Shown: positions 22,866-37,126, numbered from the stretch's first letter. The stretch: 64,000 nucleotides of DNA from Haberlea rhodopensis (GCA_907163345.1 CAJQUN010001191.1:1-64000), one strand, 5' to 3'. Program-made: numbers and translations. Notes: a model not told the origin generated them from the letters alone.

Positions 22866-25500
22866 GTGTTCAATAACCAATGTTTTATCTTTAACATGCT
22901 CCCTTATAGCTAGATAATTGATGTCGATGTGATTGCTTCGACTACCACTTTTATTGTTCTTAGCCATAAAAACTGCAGCCGAATCACAATACATTTTCAA
23001 AAGCCTAGAAATCGAATCAACGATTCTAAGTCCAATAATATACTCTTCATCCATATACCATGCGATGTAGCCTCAAAACAAGATACAAACTCAGCCTCCA
23101 TAGTGGAAATAACAATCAATGTCTGTTTTGCGCTTCTCCAAGATAAAGCTCCTTCGCAAACATAAAATGTATCCTGATGTTGATTTCCGTGAATCAACAC
23201 AGCCAGCAAAGTCCCAATCAGAGTAGCCAGTAACTTCCAGACTATCAATTCGTCTATAAATAAACATTTGGTCCCATTAAGGTACCTCATTACTTTATTT
23301 GCAGTTCTCCAGTGGTCCATACCTGGTTTACTCTTATATTTTCCTAACATCCCAACAATAAATGCAATGTCAGGTCTTGTGGAGCATACATTAGGCTTCC
23401 AACATCAGAAGCATAAGGAATATTCTTCGTTTGTTCCCTTTCAAAATCATTTTTTGGGCACTGGTTCAAATTGAAACTGTCACCTTTCATAATGAGAGCT
23501 ATACTTGGTGAACAATCTTTCATCCGAAATCTCTCTAAAACTTTGTTGATATAGGTCTCTTGAGCTAGACCCAAAATTCCTTGAATTCTGTCTTTATGTA
23601 TCTTAATGCTTATGACATAAGACACATCACCCATATCCTTCATATAAAAGTTCTTAGAGAGAAATTGTTTTACCTCATGTAGCAAACCCTTATCAATGGT
23701 TGCAAATAAAATGTCACCCGCATACTAAATTAAGGAAACAAATAATACTCACACTGACATTTTGGTATATACATTGATCCATAATGTTATTTACAAATCC
23801 AAATGAAGAAATAACATCATGAAATTTCAAATACCACTCCTGGAAGCTTGTTTTAATCCATATAGCGATTTCTTGAGCTTGCATGCCAATTGCTCACTAC
23901 CACTAGAGGAAAATCATTCTGGTTGTTTCATATAAAATCTCTTCATCTAGATCTCCATTTAGAAATGTTGTTTTCACATCCATTTGTTGTAACTCCAAAT
24001 TGAAATGCGCAACTAATGCCATGATAATAAGAAGTCAATCTTTATTTGATATAGGAGAGAAAGTCTCTTTGTAGTCGATTCCTTCCTTTTGAGTGAATCC
24101 TTTGGCAACGAGTCTCGCTTTATATCTTTCAATGTTGCGTAATGAGTCTTTCTTCATTTTATAGAAACATTTACATCCAATATCTTTTACACCATCAGGC
24201 AACTCAACAAGATCCCAGACTCCATTAGATGTTATAGAATTCAACTCATCTTTAATGGCATCGTACCATAAACTTGTTTCTTTACAACTCATGGCTTTTG
24301 AAAAAGTTTCAAGATCATTTTCGGCTCCAATATTTTTTAGTCTGCTTCTTGCAAATACACAATATAATCACTAGGTATTACTGATTTCCTTATTCTAGCC
24401 TATCTCCTTAATGTTGTATTAACATTTTCCTGAGGATCATGTTGTTCAAACGGATGTACAATAATTCCTGGCAATTCTTAAATATTATCTGCAGCTTGTG
24501 GAACTTCAATGATTGGTTGTCCAACACCCGTTTGAACTTGAGGAGTGTTGCGAATGATAATCAATCTATCACTTGAAGTGGAAGTTTGAGCATCAACATG
24601 ATTCCTTACAGAAACAATTTCCTGAAATTGATCGCTCCCACTGATTAAGTCATTCTCAAGAAACATCGCATTTCTTGATTCAACAATCCTAGTGCTATGA
24701 GATGGACAATATAATCTATAACCCTTAGACTTTTCGGAATATCCAATGAAATACCCACCAATGGTCCTTGGATCTAGTTTCTTTTCTTGGGTTATAAATT
24801 GTTACTTCAGACGGGCATCACCAAACACGTATATGTCTCAAACTCGATTTTCAACCTTTGAATAATTCAAATGGTGTCCACAAGGATTCAGGAAGCTTGG
24901 AGTTACTTCGCATACTCCTCACCATGTCCATTAAAGTTCGGTTTCTTCTTTCTACACCATTTTGGTCTGGAGAACCAGGCATAATGTATTGGGCAACTAT
25001 CACATGCTCTAGAAGAAACTTCGCAAATGGACCAGGTGCTTGTCCATCTTCGGTGTATATACCATAATATTCTCCACCTCTATCTGCTCTCATGATCTTA
25101 ATTTGTTTGCATTGCTTCTCTACTTCGGCCTTAAAAACTTTAAAGGCGACTAGTGCTTTGTTTTTGTTATGAAGTAGGTAGATATACATATATCGTGAAT
25201 AATCATCAATGAAAGAGAAGAAGTATTTCGAACCATGTGAGTCCGTTACTGGACTACAAATATATGAATGAATGATTTCTAATATGTCTGTACTCCTCTT
25301 AGCACCTTTCTTGTACTTGTTGGTCTGCTTTTTTAATGCAGTCCACACAAGTACTAAATCACTAAAATCCAAAGTATTAATTACTCCATCAGTTACTAAT
25401 CTCTTAATCCTATCTATGGAGATATGTCATAATCTCCGATGCCACAAAATAGAGGAATATTCATTCATATCACATCGTTTCATACCACTGTAAACATGTA
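22866..25500 (-). pseudogene. Decayed Ty1/copia pol (integrase, reverse transcriptase, RNase H)
   Basis: Read leftward on the minus strand: a GAG-pre-integrase remnant (about 25500-25373), integrase core 25372-24851 with FFSFIDDYSRYMYIYL, ADRGGEYYG and NGVERRNRTL, a linker region, reverse transcriptase start 24292-24035 (YKARLVAKGFTQKEGIDYKE), reverse transcriptase end 23685-23344 (YMKDMGDVSYVISIKIHKDR), and RNase H 23350-22866 (VMRYLNGTK, STMEAEFVSCFEA). Multiple frameshifts and stops separate these blocks, and the gag gene is absent. The last piece lies at 16140-16273. Inactive and much older than the gypsy element inserted in it. Confidence 0.88.
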
Positions 25501-25509
25501 TATCAACCA

Positions 25510-26130
25510 CGACATTCCTGAACGATTTCTCATATGCTTTATGCCATAGGCATAAAAAATCGATTCACATAACTGGTTACGTATATTTACATAACCCCAA
25601 GCCACAAATACTATATTAAACTCGCATATTCAGTACCTTGCATTTAAACCTCACATTTAACAACACATAAATGCTTGGGTATATAATTATTTCATAGCAT
25701 ACCTGCTCGTATGCCACTACATACCTTATAGTCGATAACAAAGATCAAGCTATCCTGAAATCCGGAGAATCATGTAGAATCTGAAGAATTCTATGTCGAA
25801 ATTGATGTGCTTTTCCCTCTTCGCCGAGGTCGTGAAATGTGAACGAGGGAAAATGGGAAAAGTTGATCCAAAGTGAGAGAAGGGGAAGAAAGTAAAATCA
25901 TTAAATCTCAACCCTTCAATTATTATGCCATCTCAATAATATGTCATATCTCTACCCTTCAATAATTATCTCAAGGTTTATTATTTCAAGAATCTCTTTT
26001 AATTCAAATACACTACAATTCAACCTAGGATTATTTATTCCAACTCGGACCCAAACATGATTCCCAAAATTTCATTCTACGAATATCTCATATTATTCTT
26101 CAACAAATATAATTATTTTCGGGCATCACA
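25510..26130 (-). mobile_element. Gypsy LTR fragment, Tekay-like
   Basis: On the minus strand it begins TGTGATGCCCGAAAATAATT at 26130, the same TGTGATGCCC start as the Tekay LTR at 37696. It contains typical LTR-like AT-rich sequence and fades out where the copia integrase region begins. No internal region or partner LTR was found, so it is a fragment or solo LTR. Confidence 0.5.
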
Positions 26131-26802
26131 TTCCGACTAACAAATAATGAAATAGAAGTTTAAAGTCGGTAGAAAATTTAAAATCAAGGTGAATTCAAGT
26201 TATTCTTAGTATTTCACTCATACCTTTTGATATTCATATCATCATCTCTGACTTGAATATTGGAGAAATCTTTCTGAGAAAAAACTCTCGGCGATCTTTC
26301 ATTTGCTTGTTCGTAATTTTAAGCTCTCACTAGCTGTAAATTCCCATCTAAGACCAATTGAATGTAGACCCTAAGTTGAGCCATAATTAACTATTAATAA
26401 ACATTGTTCTTTATAAATATTACGTAAATTACCTTATTTTCAGTAACATCCAGGGGCAAATGCATGTATGTACTCGGGGGTAGCTGCCCGCTAAACAAAA
26501 ATATTATATTATACATTATTATAAGAGAACAGTGTGTTGAACAGTGATATGAGTCCTATTTACGTGAAATCCTGTTTGGATGAACAGTGTTCCTTACTTT
26601 TTTTTTCGAAGCTCTTATCTTTGCCTCTATCTTGTTCGTCTGTCACGCGTCTCTTGCCGATCACTTCCGTACAATTCCATTTAATGCTGAGGCTGCCCAC
26701 ACTTCGCAATGCCCTCGTTATTTGTTTTTTGGGGGGAATTTCGCTTCGGACCAACAATTTTTATTTTTGTTCTTTGTTTTTTGGGTGTTGGTTTCTTTGC
26801 CC

Positions 26803-26868
26803 GATGCTTTGGTTGCAGGATATCAGATCGATGGGGATGCTTTGGTTGCAGGATATCAAATCGATGGG
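26803..26868. repeat. 33-bp tandem duplication
   Basis: GATGCTTTGGTTGCAGGATA starts at 26803 and again at 26836. The two 33-bp units are nearly identical. Confidence 0.9.
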
Positions 26869-27149
26869 GGAGCTCATCATTCGTTTCGGCCATCCCTCGC
26901 TGGGTTGGGATGTTTGGTGGATTGCAATCCTTCCTTTATGCTCTATATAAGTTATGTATTGCTTCTCTCATTTTTTGGGTGTTTTTTGCTTTGAGGTTCT
27001 TCTGGATATCGTTTGCCCATTGGTTCGTTGTGATGGTTGCTACACATTTTTGTAGTCTTGTTTTTAGGTTGGTCTCATTTTCGAGGATTGAATTACGTGC
27101 ATGCTTATGTTTGGGGATAATTATCTCCGACTCTATGTGCTTTTGTTTT

Positions 27150-27306
27150 TTTGGAGGATAATTTTTCCCCAATATTTTGACTTGTGCGATGATGGGGTTG
27201 TGAAAATATTGGAAATGGTGGTGGTTCTTGGAGGATCATTTTCTCCTTTTTTTTTTGACTTGCGCGATGATGGGGTTCTGAAAATATTGGAAATGGTGGT
27301 GGTTCA
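27150..27306. repeat. 78-bp tandem duplication
   Basis: Two adjacent units begin TTGGAGGAT at 27150 and 27228 and share GCGATGATGGGGTT and AAAATATTGGAAATGGTGGT. The units differ mainly in a poly-T run. Confidence 0.88.
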
Positions 27307-30300
27307 AGTCGATTTTACATTATTCTCTGATCCATATTTTATTGTAGATATAAACTTGCTTAAGATTGTGTTTTTTCCCTTTTACTTGGTGGAAGCTTTA
27401 ATATTTTTCACATGCATGTTGGCATTCTTCACTGGTAGTTCACTTGTTATATTTTCGATCATAAGTTGTGCCCCTGTTTCCTTTCCCTAGCTTAGTTATG
27501 TTCATATAGGTTGTTCGTCCTTGTCTGCTGGATTTAATTTATCATTAGCTTATCTATTTAATTCCTTCTAATAAGCAAGATTTAGCTTGCTATATCTTAA
27601 GCACCAATCACATTTAATTTATCTTTAGCTTATCTATTTAATTGATATATTTGATAAAACAAATCTTTGATCTCTTTGGTGATACTTTTTATGTTAAACA
27701 AGCAGGCCAAGCATGTTTGATTATTATACTATATTTAGATTCAATTATTGGATGTTTATCTTATAATTTTGCTTTAACATTTATTATGAGCATTTATGTA
27801 CGTTCAGGGGCATATGAACATGAAATTGTTTAACTTGCCTTGGAGGCACCCACTAATTTGCTCTTGGGTGCACTCACATTTCCCTTCGTATTCGTTTTTA
27901 CTTTTTTCCTTCAAGAAATGTGCTTTTTTTTTCCCGGGCTGAAATTTTCGGTTTTTGTTTTTCTTCGTGGGGTGCTTTGCTATTTCATATGTTGACGGTT
28001 TGATATGTTGTCCGTTCTTTGGATGCTTTGGATCATTTATGTTCTGCTCAAAAACTCTATTCAAAAGTGACGATGTCGTTTTTTTTTTTTGGGATTTTTC
28101 GGCCAATATGTTGTTGGGGGATCATTTCTTGTTCTTTTTAAAACTTAGATTGTTGATGTAAATAGAACTAATAAGTCTTTATGTGCTTTCTCCCCTTTAT
28201 GGGATTAAACATTTTTTCACATGTGGATTCTGAGATATGTAGTCCATTTTAGAATACTATGGGTCCCTTTATGTGCTACTTTAGAGGCCATTAGCTCAGC
28301 TTTATATTTTATTTTAATGTGAGCGCTTGTTCTCGAAATGGTTGGGTGGGGGCTTTATCTGGGCTTCGCTTTGCGTTGCTCTTTTCGAGTTGTCTGGTTG
28401 TTATGTGGTGGTCTTGGGCCTACTTACTTGCCGTCCCTCTGTCCCGTCCTCTGTACGATGTGCGCCCCGTTTCGCTCTGCACGTACTCTGCGACGCCTTG
28501 TGAAGAAAGGGAAGTCCAAGATCGGCAAAGATGACGTGTCAGACGAACAAGGTAAAATATGTTGTACATCTATACGATGTTTTAGTTTTATTAAATAATG
28601 GTTGAAATCATTATTTGTCATTTTGGAATACTATTGTCTCCAAACACTACAAAGGATGTTGAGCCTTTAAAGGCATCTACATTTCGTTCAAGTGTTTCGT
28701 CAGGACAGACTTCTACCGTCGACGAGTTGCCTCCTTCCGGTTGTCGACTTTATATCTCTTTTTCACAAATTCTAACCCCCAAAAAAGTTATGCTATTGGA
28801 TGCTAGTATGGCTTATATGATTTTCATATATTTTTAGGCCTCATCCAATCAAAAAAAAAAAAAAAACGGTCGTAAAAAAACGATTATCGAGAAGAAAAAA
28901 ACATCCAAAAGATCTCCGCCTACAACTGATGAATTGCAGTTGCCTAAATGTTTGTTATCAGAGAATATTCTTTCTGTGCTATAATTTAGGTTGTTCGCCT
29001 TGGCCAAAAAAAAAGTTAGCATTTCTTTAAGATTTTGAAATATGTTTGTGTTGAATATGTTGTGGAATGGCCAATGTACCTACGCTCATAAATACCCCAA
29101 AAAGTTTTCTATGTCAATGCATACAACGTTACTTGTGCCAAGAGAAATTTTTACCAATAAGGTTATCTATTTCTTGCCCGAAACATTTTGTTCTAAGCAG
29201 GACGAGGCCAAGAAAACTGATGAAGAAAAGATATTCACGTTGTATGGTGCTAGATAATGACATCTCCGAAGACGAGCTTACTGTTAACACAGAGCCAATT
29301 CATCAAAAAACACCTGCGAATGGTTATTACTCATCAACTCCTATGATCTCTGTACTTGCCTTGTGCTTTCAGTTTTGGAATAATAAATATGTTGTGTTTC
29401 TGATCTTGTAGATGCTACTGGACAAATCCCAACAATGAAGCAATCCAAAAGAGGAAGGGTGATTAGGCCCAAAATTTGACTAGCTGCTTGCCTCCATGGC
29501 CTCTGTGAGATGTGAAGCCAAAATTAAAACAATGAAATCCCCTTTTTATCTCTGTAGACTTTTGCACATCATGATACATTGTACGGGTAACTGTTGCCCA
29601 ACACTTTCTTTTGCTCCAGAACGTTCTCTTTTGTCATCTGTAATGTTTCTTATGTTCATGCATGTGCCCTTTTGTTTATGCAAATGTTTGCTATGTTATT
29701 GTCCTGATGCAAATTTGTCCCTTCGGTTTTTAAGCGCTGGGGTTTTTCTTCCATGCCATTTCATTATGTTGTGTAATATATTTAGACAAATGCCATTGAC
29801 AATTTAGATGCCATCAACACAGGTGATGTCCAGTCGACGGAATTTAATCCATGGCGGTATATTGGTTTTTTCGATTAATGAAGTACATATTTCGTTTGTT
29901 AAAGATGCAATTGCTATTACATTTATCTGATACCATTTTGGTCTGTATTTGATTATAAGTCTGCCATTAAGAAAAAAATCTACTGTCGCCGAGCTATGGC
30001 ACCGCTCGTGAACACTTAAATTTAATTATGCAGCATTTAAAACCTGCTGCCGAAATAGGTATTGAATTGAATGCATCCGTTATTGGCCTACGGTTCGTGT
30101 TTGTGGCTTGCTGCTACATGCCTGCGACTTGTTCATTGCCTTCATTTGAGCTATCTAAAAAACTTGCTGCAGAAACTAATTGATCCAGAGGTAATTATAT
30201 GGTTCCTTTTTCCAACGAGTTAAAGTTTGCATTATAACATAATGCTCTTTTATATTCCAAATTTAACTCAATTTCATGAATTACAGAAATATAATGATAC

Positions 30301-32190
30301 TTGATTGATAACTTCCCTTGCCATGTTCACCAATTGTTCAAGGTATGTCTATCATCCTGGTATTTTCTTTTATTGAGTATTTTGTTCGTATGTTGCTGTT
30401 GAATATTCCATTTTTCCAAGTATTCTTGATAATTGAATTGTGATCTAATGTGCATGTGCATGAGTACTTGTGATTTTTGAACATGTATCTAACATTGGTT
30501 AATCATCCTTTCAGTATGGTGAATTCTGGTTCTTGTAGTTTGAAGGAGACAATGTAGCTATTGTCGTCGATCCTCCTGTGTGGCCTTTGTGGCAACAAAT
30601 TATGTGCTTTTGTAACTTGTTCCGGACAGGTTTTAAAACAGAACTAGAGATGCCAAAGAAGTCATTGGTACTTCTACGGATATCTATCTATGAGTTCACT
30701 GACTCGATTGCATGTTTCCAGTTTCATCAACAAAACTTCAGATGATCAAACATGTCCATAAATTCAGATAGTAAAGGTACAAAATGAAAAGCAGAGAGGA
30801 TGAACATTGACTTTTATATTTCCTCAAGTCATGAGCCTGTTCAGACAATCTCGTAAGGTAGTTAAAATAATTCTTTCTTGCTCTGGATATGCTTCAGTTA
30901 GTCATTGATCACGTGGTAACTGTGATAAAACATTGTTGTGGCTTGCTAATCCATTAGGAGAAGCAGTAGTAGGAAACATTGCATCTTGTTCATCACATAT
31001 CAGAGCTAATGTACTGGGAGACATTGGCCTTCTTTTGATAAATTAGCTCCTTCAAAACCATTCTCAACTCTAGCATTTTCAGTCTGGTTCCCACTTGAAG
31101 TCTACTAAATTTTCCTCCGCGACAGAAAGCTTCAGGTTTTGAGACAGATCTTGACTTGATGAAGGCAGTGAAGTATCTCTACAAACCTGAGGCCCATTTT
31201 CTACTGGTTTTCTCTCTTCTGCAAGCAATTCAAGTAAAATATTCATAGGCATAACTAGGGAACATCCGATTATTACTTAAAAGTCTTAAAATAATGGTTC
31301 TCGTCATGAACATTAAAAGTAAGCATCGGAGAATGGTTATAATCTAAGGATAAATGTAGCTGGTGATCAAAAGAACAACTAAGGCTTTTCTTTTTTGCAA
31401 TGTTTTGATAAATATACTCTTACCAAAAGTTAGAATCAAAGCCAACTTTACTGTAAAATCAACAATTCCACGTGCTTTTCACGGCCTCTATCAGAAGGCT
31501 AAAACTTGGACCAGGATACACAATGCACAATTCGGGTGCATACAAAGACAACAAAAGATGTTCGAATGCTCAATGTGAACAGTTTATACTGCATAGGACA
31601 TATCACATACAAAATAAGACAAGAAAGTTAATAGTAATGTACTGCATGGGACATGTCACATTTGGGGCTGCTGGTCTTCAGATTTGTGCATATGAATTAG
31701 GATCCATTGCCGAAAATCACGATGTTAAAAAGGATTGATTGGCGTCAAATTAATGGATTTTTTATTATTGTGTATTATGCCAATGATGTTATTTTTAGCA
31801 GAAAACAGAAACCTTGTAAAAGAAAGGTTATATGTTAATATGTTATGCTTCTGACTCCGTGGTTTTTGTTACCTTATTTGTTTGGACTCCATATGAATTT
31901 TTTTTTGTGCTTGCCAGTTAGTCAGGTGTTCATAAGTAACATCAAACAAGGTTTAACTTCATGTATTACAGATTAGGCTGCACCATCCATGTCTAATACT
32001 CCCTAGAAAACTGTCTGTCTGGTAAAATTAAAGTTATTTGTTACCTTTGGCAGCTTCAGTAAACTATGTTCGGTCCAAGACCATCAGCCACCACGTTGTT
32101 TTATGCTTTCATCGGTATCTGGTGACTTGCTTGAGATATGAATTTTAAATCTTTACAAATTTGAAATTGGGAATTAAATTGTCCAGTAAA

Positions 32191-32222
32191 TTTGCCCCTG
32201 GCACGGTGCCAAGAAAAACTAG
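32191..32222 (+). mobile_element. Helitron-like 3' terminus
   Basis: A short hairpin TGGCACGGTGCCA (32199-32211) is followed 7 nt later by CTAG (32219-32222). This matches the plant Helitron 3' end, a hairpin about 10 nt before CTRR. The next base is C rather than the usual T, and no 5' TC end was found. Confidence 0.4.
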
Positions 32223-33886
32223 CATATATATATTTTTTAACCTAAAAAATTAAAAATCATATAATTAATCTATGTTGGACTTTTTAAAATTTAACTGATT
32301 TATTACGTCAAAATCAATTGGTGGTTTGTGAGAGCTTATCATTTGAGTCATTTGACCAAGACGCAAGGTTTGGATTTTCCTTTTTAACAATATATTTTAA
32401 AAACAATCAGACATAAAAGCAATTTTTATCAGCAAAATTGGCATTAATCAAATACATCAAATCTATATAATGTCGCAAGTTAAATGTCTAGAAATTTTTA
32501 AAAAGACAAAGAACAGACGTAACCCAATTAATTGCTTTTATTTTTTAAATATCAAATTGTTTCACTCTTTCTTAATAAAATTAAAGAAAGAATTAGTTAT
32601 TCTGATACTTGTACACACACATATAAACATTTATTTAATTATATATGTACAAACATGCGTATATTATATAGATATTATTTTTATAATTATATTATAATAG
32701 CTAAAATTACTAGAGTAACTGTTTTGGCATTACCAATCACACTAAAAAGTCTTTCGACGTCATATTTGTTATGTAGATTTCATTCCATTGATTTATTAGT
32801 AATTTCAGAATTTCTCACCAATATTTTTCCATCTTTTTCTCAACTAATTCCTTGATGCTGGATAAATCAATTTAAATTATTTATTAATCATTTAGGGTTC
32901 GTTTGGACTAAGTGATAAGTTTAGTAATCTTTAGACAATTTATTTATCACATTCTATCCCAATTTTTAATAAAAAGACATATATACAATTCTCATCTTTT
33001 TTTACTATTTCAAGACTTGAAATTCCTGCCAAAGAGTACAACGTATTTCATACAATATTATTATTGTTTATTGTATTTGTATTATTATAATTTGTTATTA
33101 TTATTATTATTATTTGTATATATTATAATATATAAATAATAATTATTTATTCTTATCGTAATAATAATCTACATATATATATTTATTGTAATTATATAAT
33201 AAGAATAATAATAGTTATTATATATTATTAATATTATTATAATAATGTTAAGAACCTTTTAATCATTATACCAAATAATAAATTTTATTTACCTTCTTAT
33301 CCTCAATATTACACATTATTTTTACAATCATTTTATATTTTTTTATCTTTACATTACTTGTTACATCCTTCAAACCAAACAGTATTTTAAATGTAGAAAA
33401 TTATTATTAACCCACATATTTAAAAATCTTCATTTTGTAGACAATCAATAGTAAACCAATTATTTGGAAAATAAAAGTATATTATACACAAACAACACAT
33501 AATATTCATATATTATATTATATATATAATGAGCTCTTGATATTAGTTATCTATTAACAGTGTGCTTAATATGTGGATATGATAAGTGAATGACGTGAAA
33601 TAAATGTGATAAGTAGATGATAAATAAAGATAATTAAATTAGTGTGATAACTTGTAATATATTTGTTTTGTAAGATTATAAACTAATGTTATAATATATA
33701 ACATGTTTGGTATCCTTCATAGGTGAAGGATTGTATTCATAAATAAGGTAAAATACCATAACTAGCCCTTAAATTAAAAGGTAATATATATATTATAAAC
33801 TTTAAAACCCATCGATTGTATCAATCTCTGTATTTTCAAGAACCCGATTTCCCAAATTACTCCCCAATTTCCCTTAAAATACTGAA
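32223..33886. other. Very AT-rich low-complexity intergenic DNA
   Basis: Long TTATTATTA-type and TATATA-type stretches, densest at 33050-33250. No coding or RNA gene seen. Confidence 0.6.
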
Positions 33887-34055
33887 CAAAATATATATCT
33901 GATGGATTCAGATACAAATTACCCTTTTGCATTGTCGTGAGATGACAAAGAAATACCTTCACCGACGTCGACTCTGATTATTGGACTTCAATTACCTTGC
34001 CTTCGACTTCCCAAAATATATATCTGATGGATTCAGATACAAATTTCCCTTAAAA
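33887..34055. repeat. Direct repeat with an internal palindrome
   Basis: A phrase of about 33 bp starting AAAATATATATCTGATGGAT occurs near 33889 and 34014, 125 bp apart. Each copy contains ATCTGA-TGGAT-TCAGAT, a small hairpin. Confidence 0.75.
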
Positions 34056-36233
34056 TTGAATACGCATCACACCAAGAAGGTCTAATGTCTCATACCAACC
34101 ATTCCAACAGGCCAGTGATATCAGTGACCTTTCAAATTGTGAAAAGAACATAGGATTATGGATGATAATTAACAGATCATGTCTTCATCCTATGAGCCGA
34201 CGATGCCTAAGTAAAAGATCCTAAAGTAATTAACTTTAATCTATAGAAAACTAAATTTTATTTTCTTCCATTTCCCATACTATTCTTATTTTTACTAGAA
34301 AAAGTGTAATAAATTATAATTCAAACTTAAAATTAGGTAGGAAAAATGATTCTAACATTATTATATATTTTAATCAAAGTTTACTATAAATAAATTTCTA
34401 TTTCATATTAAAGTTTAACACACCCATACTATATATATATACTCTGATTTTTAAATGTCAAATTTATTGTGACCTATTTATTTATTGACATTGTAATTTA
34501 AGATATATACTTATTATGATGGATAAGAGCTAACTAGAAGACAAGGATTTATGAGCGTATTTTCTAAAAATAAAACATTACAAGCTTATTTCCTGACATC
34601 AAAACCGAGCCTCGTTTTGGATTAAACGAGTTTACTTTGAGAAACGGATTTGAAGATGTTAGGATCAAGAGCTTACCACTTTGTTAAAAGCTATATAGTC
34701 GGTAACACAAGCAGTGGCGGAGGCTGGGATTTGAAACCAGTTAATATAAAAATGATTTAAATAATTTTTCGTTGACTTGTATTTTTTTAGGGATATTAAC
34801 ATGATAAAATTATATTTTTCTAAAAAATGTACTGAAAAATATAGATTAAAATAATATGTTCAGAACTACGTCAGAAAATGTATTATGAGAGAATGCCCGT
34901 AAAATTTAAAATTAAATTGACGTCTTTATAAAGTGGATGTTAAAATGAAATTAAGCTACTAAATTACTAATCAATCAGTGAGCTGGTACGTGTATACGTA
35001 CAAATGTTCACATGATAGGTACATGGAATATAATTAATTTCACTTGCATTTAGAAACAAAAGTTTTTATTTTTAGTATTATTTTATTAATTGCACATGAA
35101 TACAAAACACATTTTGAATATCCTTTTTATATGAAATAAATAAAAATAAATACCAATTTTAATTTTCCTTTCTTAACAATGTACTTTAATTTTTGAAAAT
35201 AGTTCCTTGAAGTTAGTTTAGCAGCTCTTTTTTTTTTGTATTACAGTAATATTACGTCAGAGTACTGGCATGGTGTGTCTGGTGTCACGTCGACACTCAT
35301 ACAAAATATGACGAAAGAATGCTAACTTATGAGATGAAGATCAAATTTTAACCATTTAAAGAACCAAAACAAAAAAGTAGCTAATTCAATTTCATAAAGG
35401 TAAAGAAATTGAAGGACAGTACGATATTATTTAAAAAATGATCTCGACATTCGAAGGACAATATAGAAATTACATAGTCCATGTAATAAATCGATATGCA
35501 TTAATCCAAATTAAATTCCTACTATTAAGACGATATGGACATGAATTAATTAGAAAATATCGAACCTCACTTGTAGGTGGAAATTAATAATGATCGGTAT
35601 ACACGTTACATTTGTAATTGAATCTTAATATTTAAGAGAGTATACGTTAAATCTTTTGATTCTCCATAAACTAGGTGAGTGTAAGTATTGTCATATACTA
35701 GATGTTTGTGATTTCATTTGCTCCGATAGCTATCCGACGAATAAGGTTTGATTACACAATGAGCTCTTGTGACAACTATTTTGTATTTGACATTGCTCAT
35801 TGAATATAGTTAATCCAAATTGCTAAAGAAATTCATTGTAACATCTTATAAATTATTTGAGATCTATGTGGAATAAGGGTATCACAATTACCCATTCTTC
35901 AGAACTTGTGTACCAATGCTGAGGATCTAGATGCGACTCTTACAAGTCCAAGAGTTCGTTGTTGTGCATATAGCATTTTACCTCACAGGTTCAAAATATG
36001 GCTTCCATATACGTAGTATTTTGTCCTGTATAGCATTTATACTCTCGTTTTCCTGTTGGTGACCATCTTTTATACCACTAAATCACACCCAGCTCAGACT
36101 TACGTAAGTGATTGCACAATGAGCTCTTACAGTGATTATTTTGTATATATCATCGCTATACGAAAATGTTAACCAAATTGCTATAAGAATACATTGTAAT
36201 CTCTTACAGTATTTAGAGATTTATTTTAAATTC
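34056..36233. other. AT-rich intergenic DNA with a diverged direct repeat
   Basis: No gene supported. Positions about 35751-35870 and 36112-36230 are diverged copies of each other (both contain CACAATGAGCTCTT and an AACCAAATTGCTA-like block), probably an old LTR or other repeat. Confidence 0.45.
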
Positions 36234-37126
36234 ATGTATGTTAAGAATTATCAACTTATTCAATCAGAATTATTTAAGAAGCTCGGGTCCACCAACTGTT
36301 TATGGTAGTTGCAACGGTTTTTTCTTTTGCACTGCTGATTGGTTTTCGAATGAGTATAGCAGCCTGTAATGCCTCGAGTTGCTTTATACACGTGTCATAT
36401 GATTATACCGTTAATATGATTAATTTCGGTATGAGATGAACTCGGGTTCGGATTGAACCGAGGAAGAATGTTGCCATGCATGATAATAAAATGTTGAAAC
36501 AATGAAAGAAATAACTAATGGTTATGTGGCAATGAAATAGTGTGCATAAATCAATACATATTGATATATGAGAAGCAAACTAGAGATGTGAATTGAGAAC
36601 ATAGATCATATGTGTCTATTGACTTGGAATGTTGGTGCATGTGCATAGACAAGAGAATTTCAAGCATGATGTGTGTAGTGGGATGTGAACTTGGCTATGC
36701 TATACATTTACCATGCATGTGAGAAGAATTACATGTGAATGTGCATTTGGAGTTAAAGGTGATTATATAGATGAAAATCAGATCTACACATGCTCTCTTG
36801 ACTCTCTTGGTATCTTTGCTTGATTCTAGCTTGGAAGCATGTTCAACATGAAATATGTGGTAAGGAAAGTAGATTTCCATGCTTTGGTATCATAGTTCAT
36901 AGATCTATGTGTTTAGTATGTCAAACTTGAAATATGTAAAGTTACTACTTGCACATGAATTTCTATGAGTTGAAGTGATCATTTGAAAGTATAAAATGAT
37001 AGAAAGATGTATATATGATGCTAGTTTATCTAGTGATCAAGTTGTTATAGTAGAAATTGAGGTGTATGAGAAGAACCATGAAGATAAGCATCAAAATCGC
37101 CATGGTTTTGAAAATTTGTTGTCGAC

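Larger units (their letters stand above)
26131..32180. other. Unclassified repeat-like region, no supportable gene
   Basis: About 6 kb of T-rich sequence with many short ORFs in hydrophobic frames but no recognisable domain. Short Lys-rich segments near 28500-28545, 28850-28980 and 29435-29480 sit beside plausible splice sites and might be exons of a decayed transposon gene. Given the terminus at about 32191-32222, a degenerate Helitron is one possibility. Confidence in any identity is low. Confidence 0.3.

Noticed and set aside
26534..27490. Hydrophobic proteins of 130-150 residues
   Set aside because: They arise from T-rich DNA in overlapping frames, with no conserved motif and no consistent splice structure.
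26453..32200. A large hAT element with CAGGGGCAAAT ends
   Set aside because: CCAGGGGCAAAT near 26452 and ATTTGCCCCTGG near 32190 are inverted copies, but there is no 8-bp target duplication and a 12-bp match at this distance is near chance.
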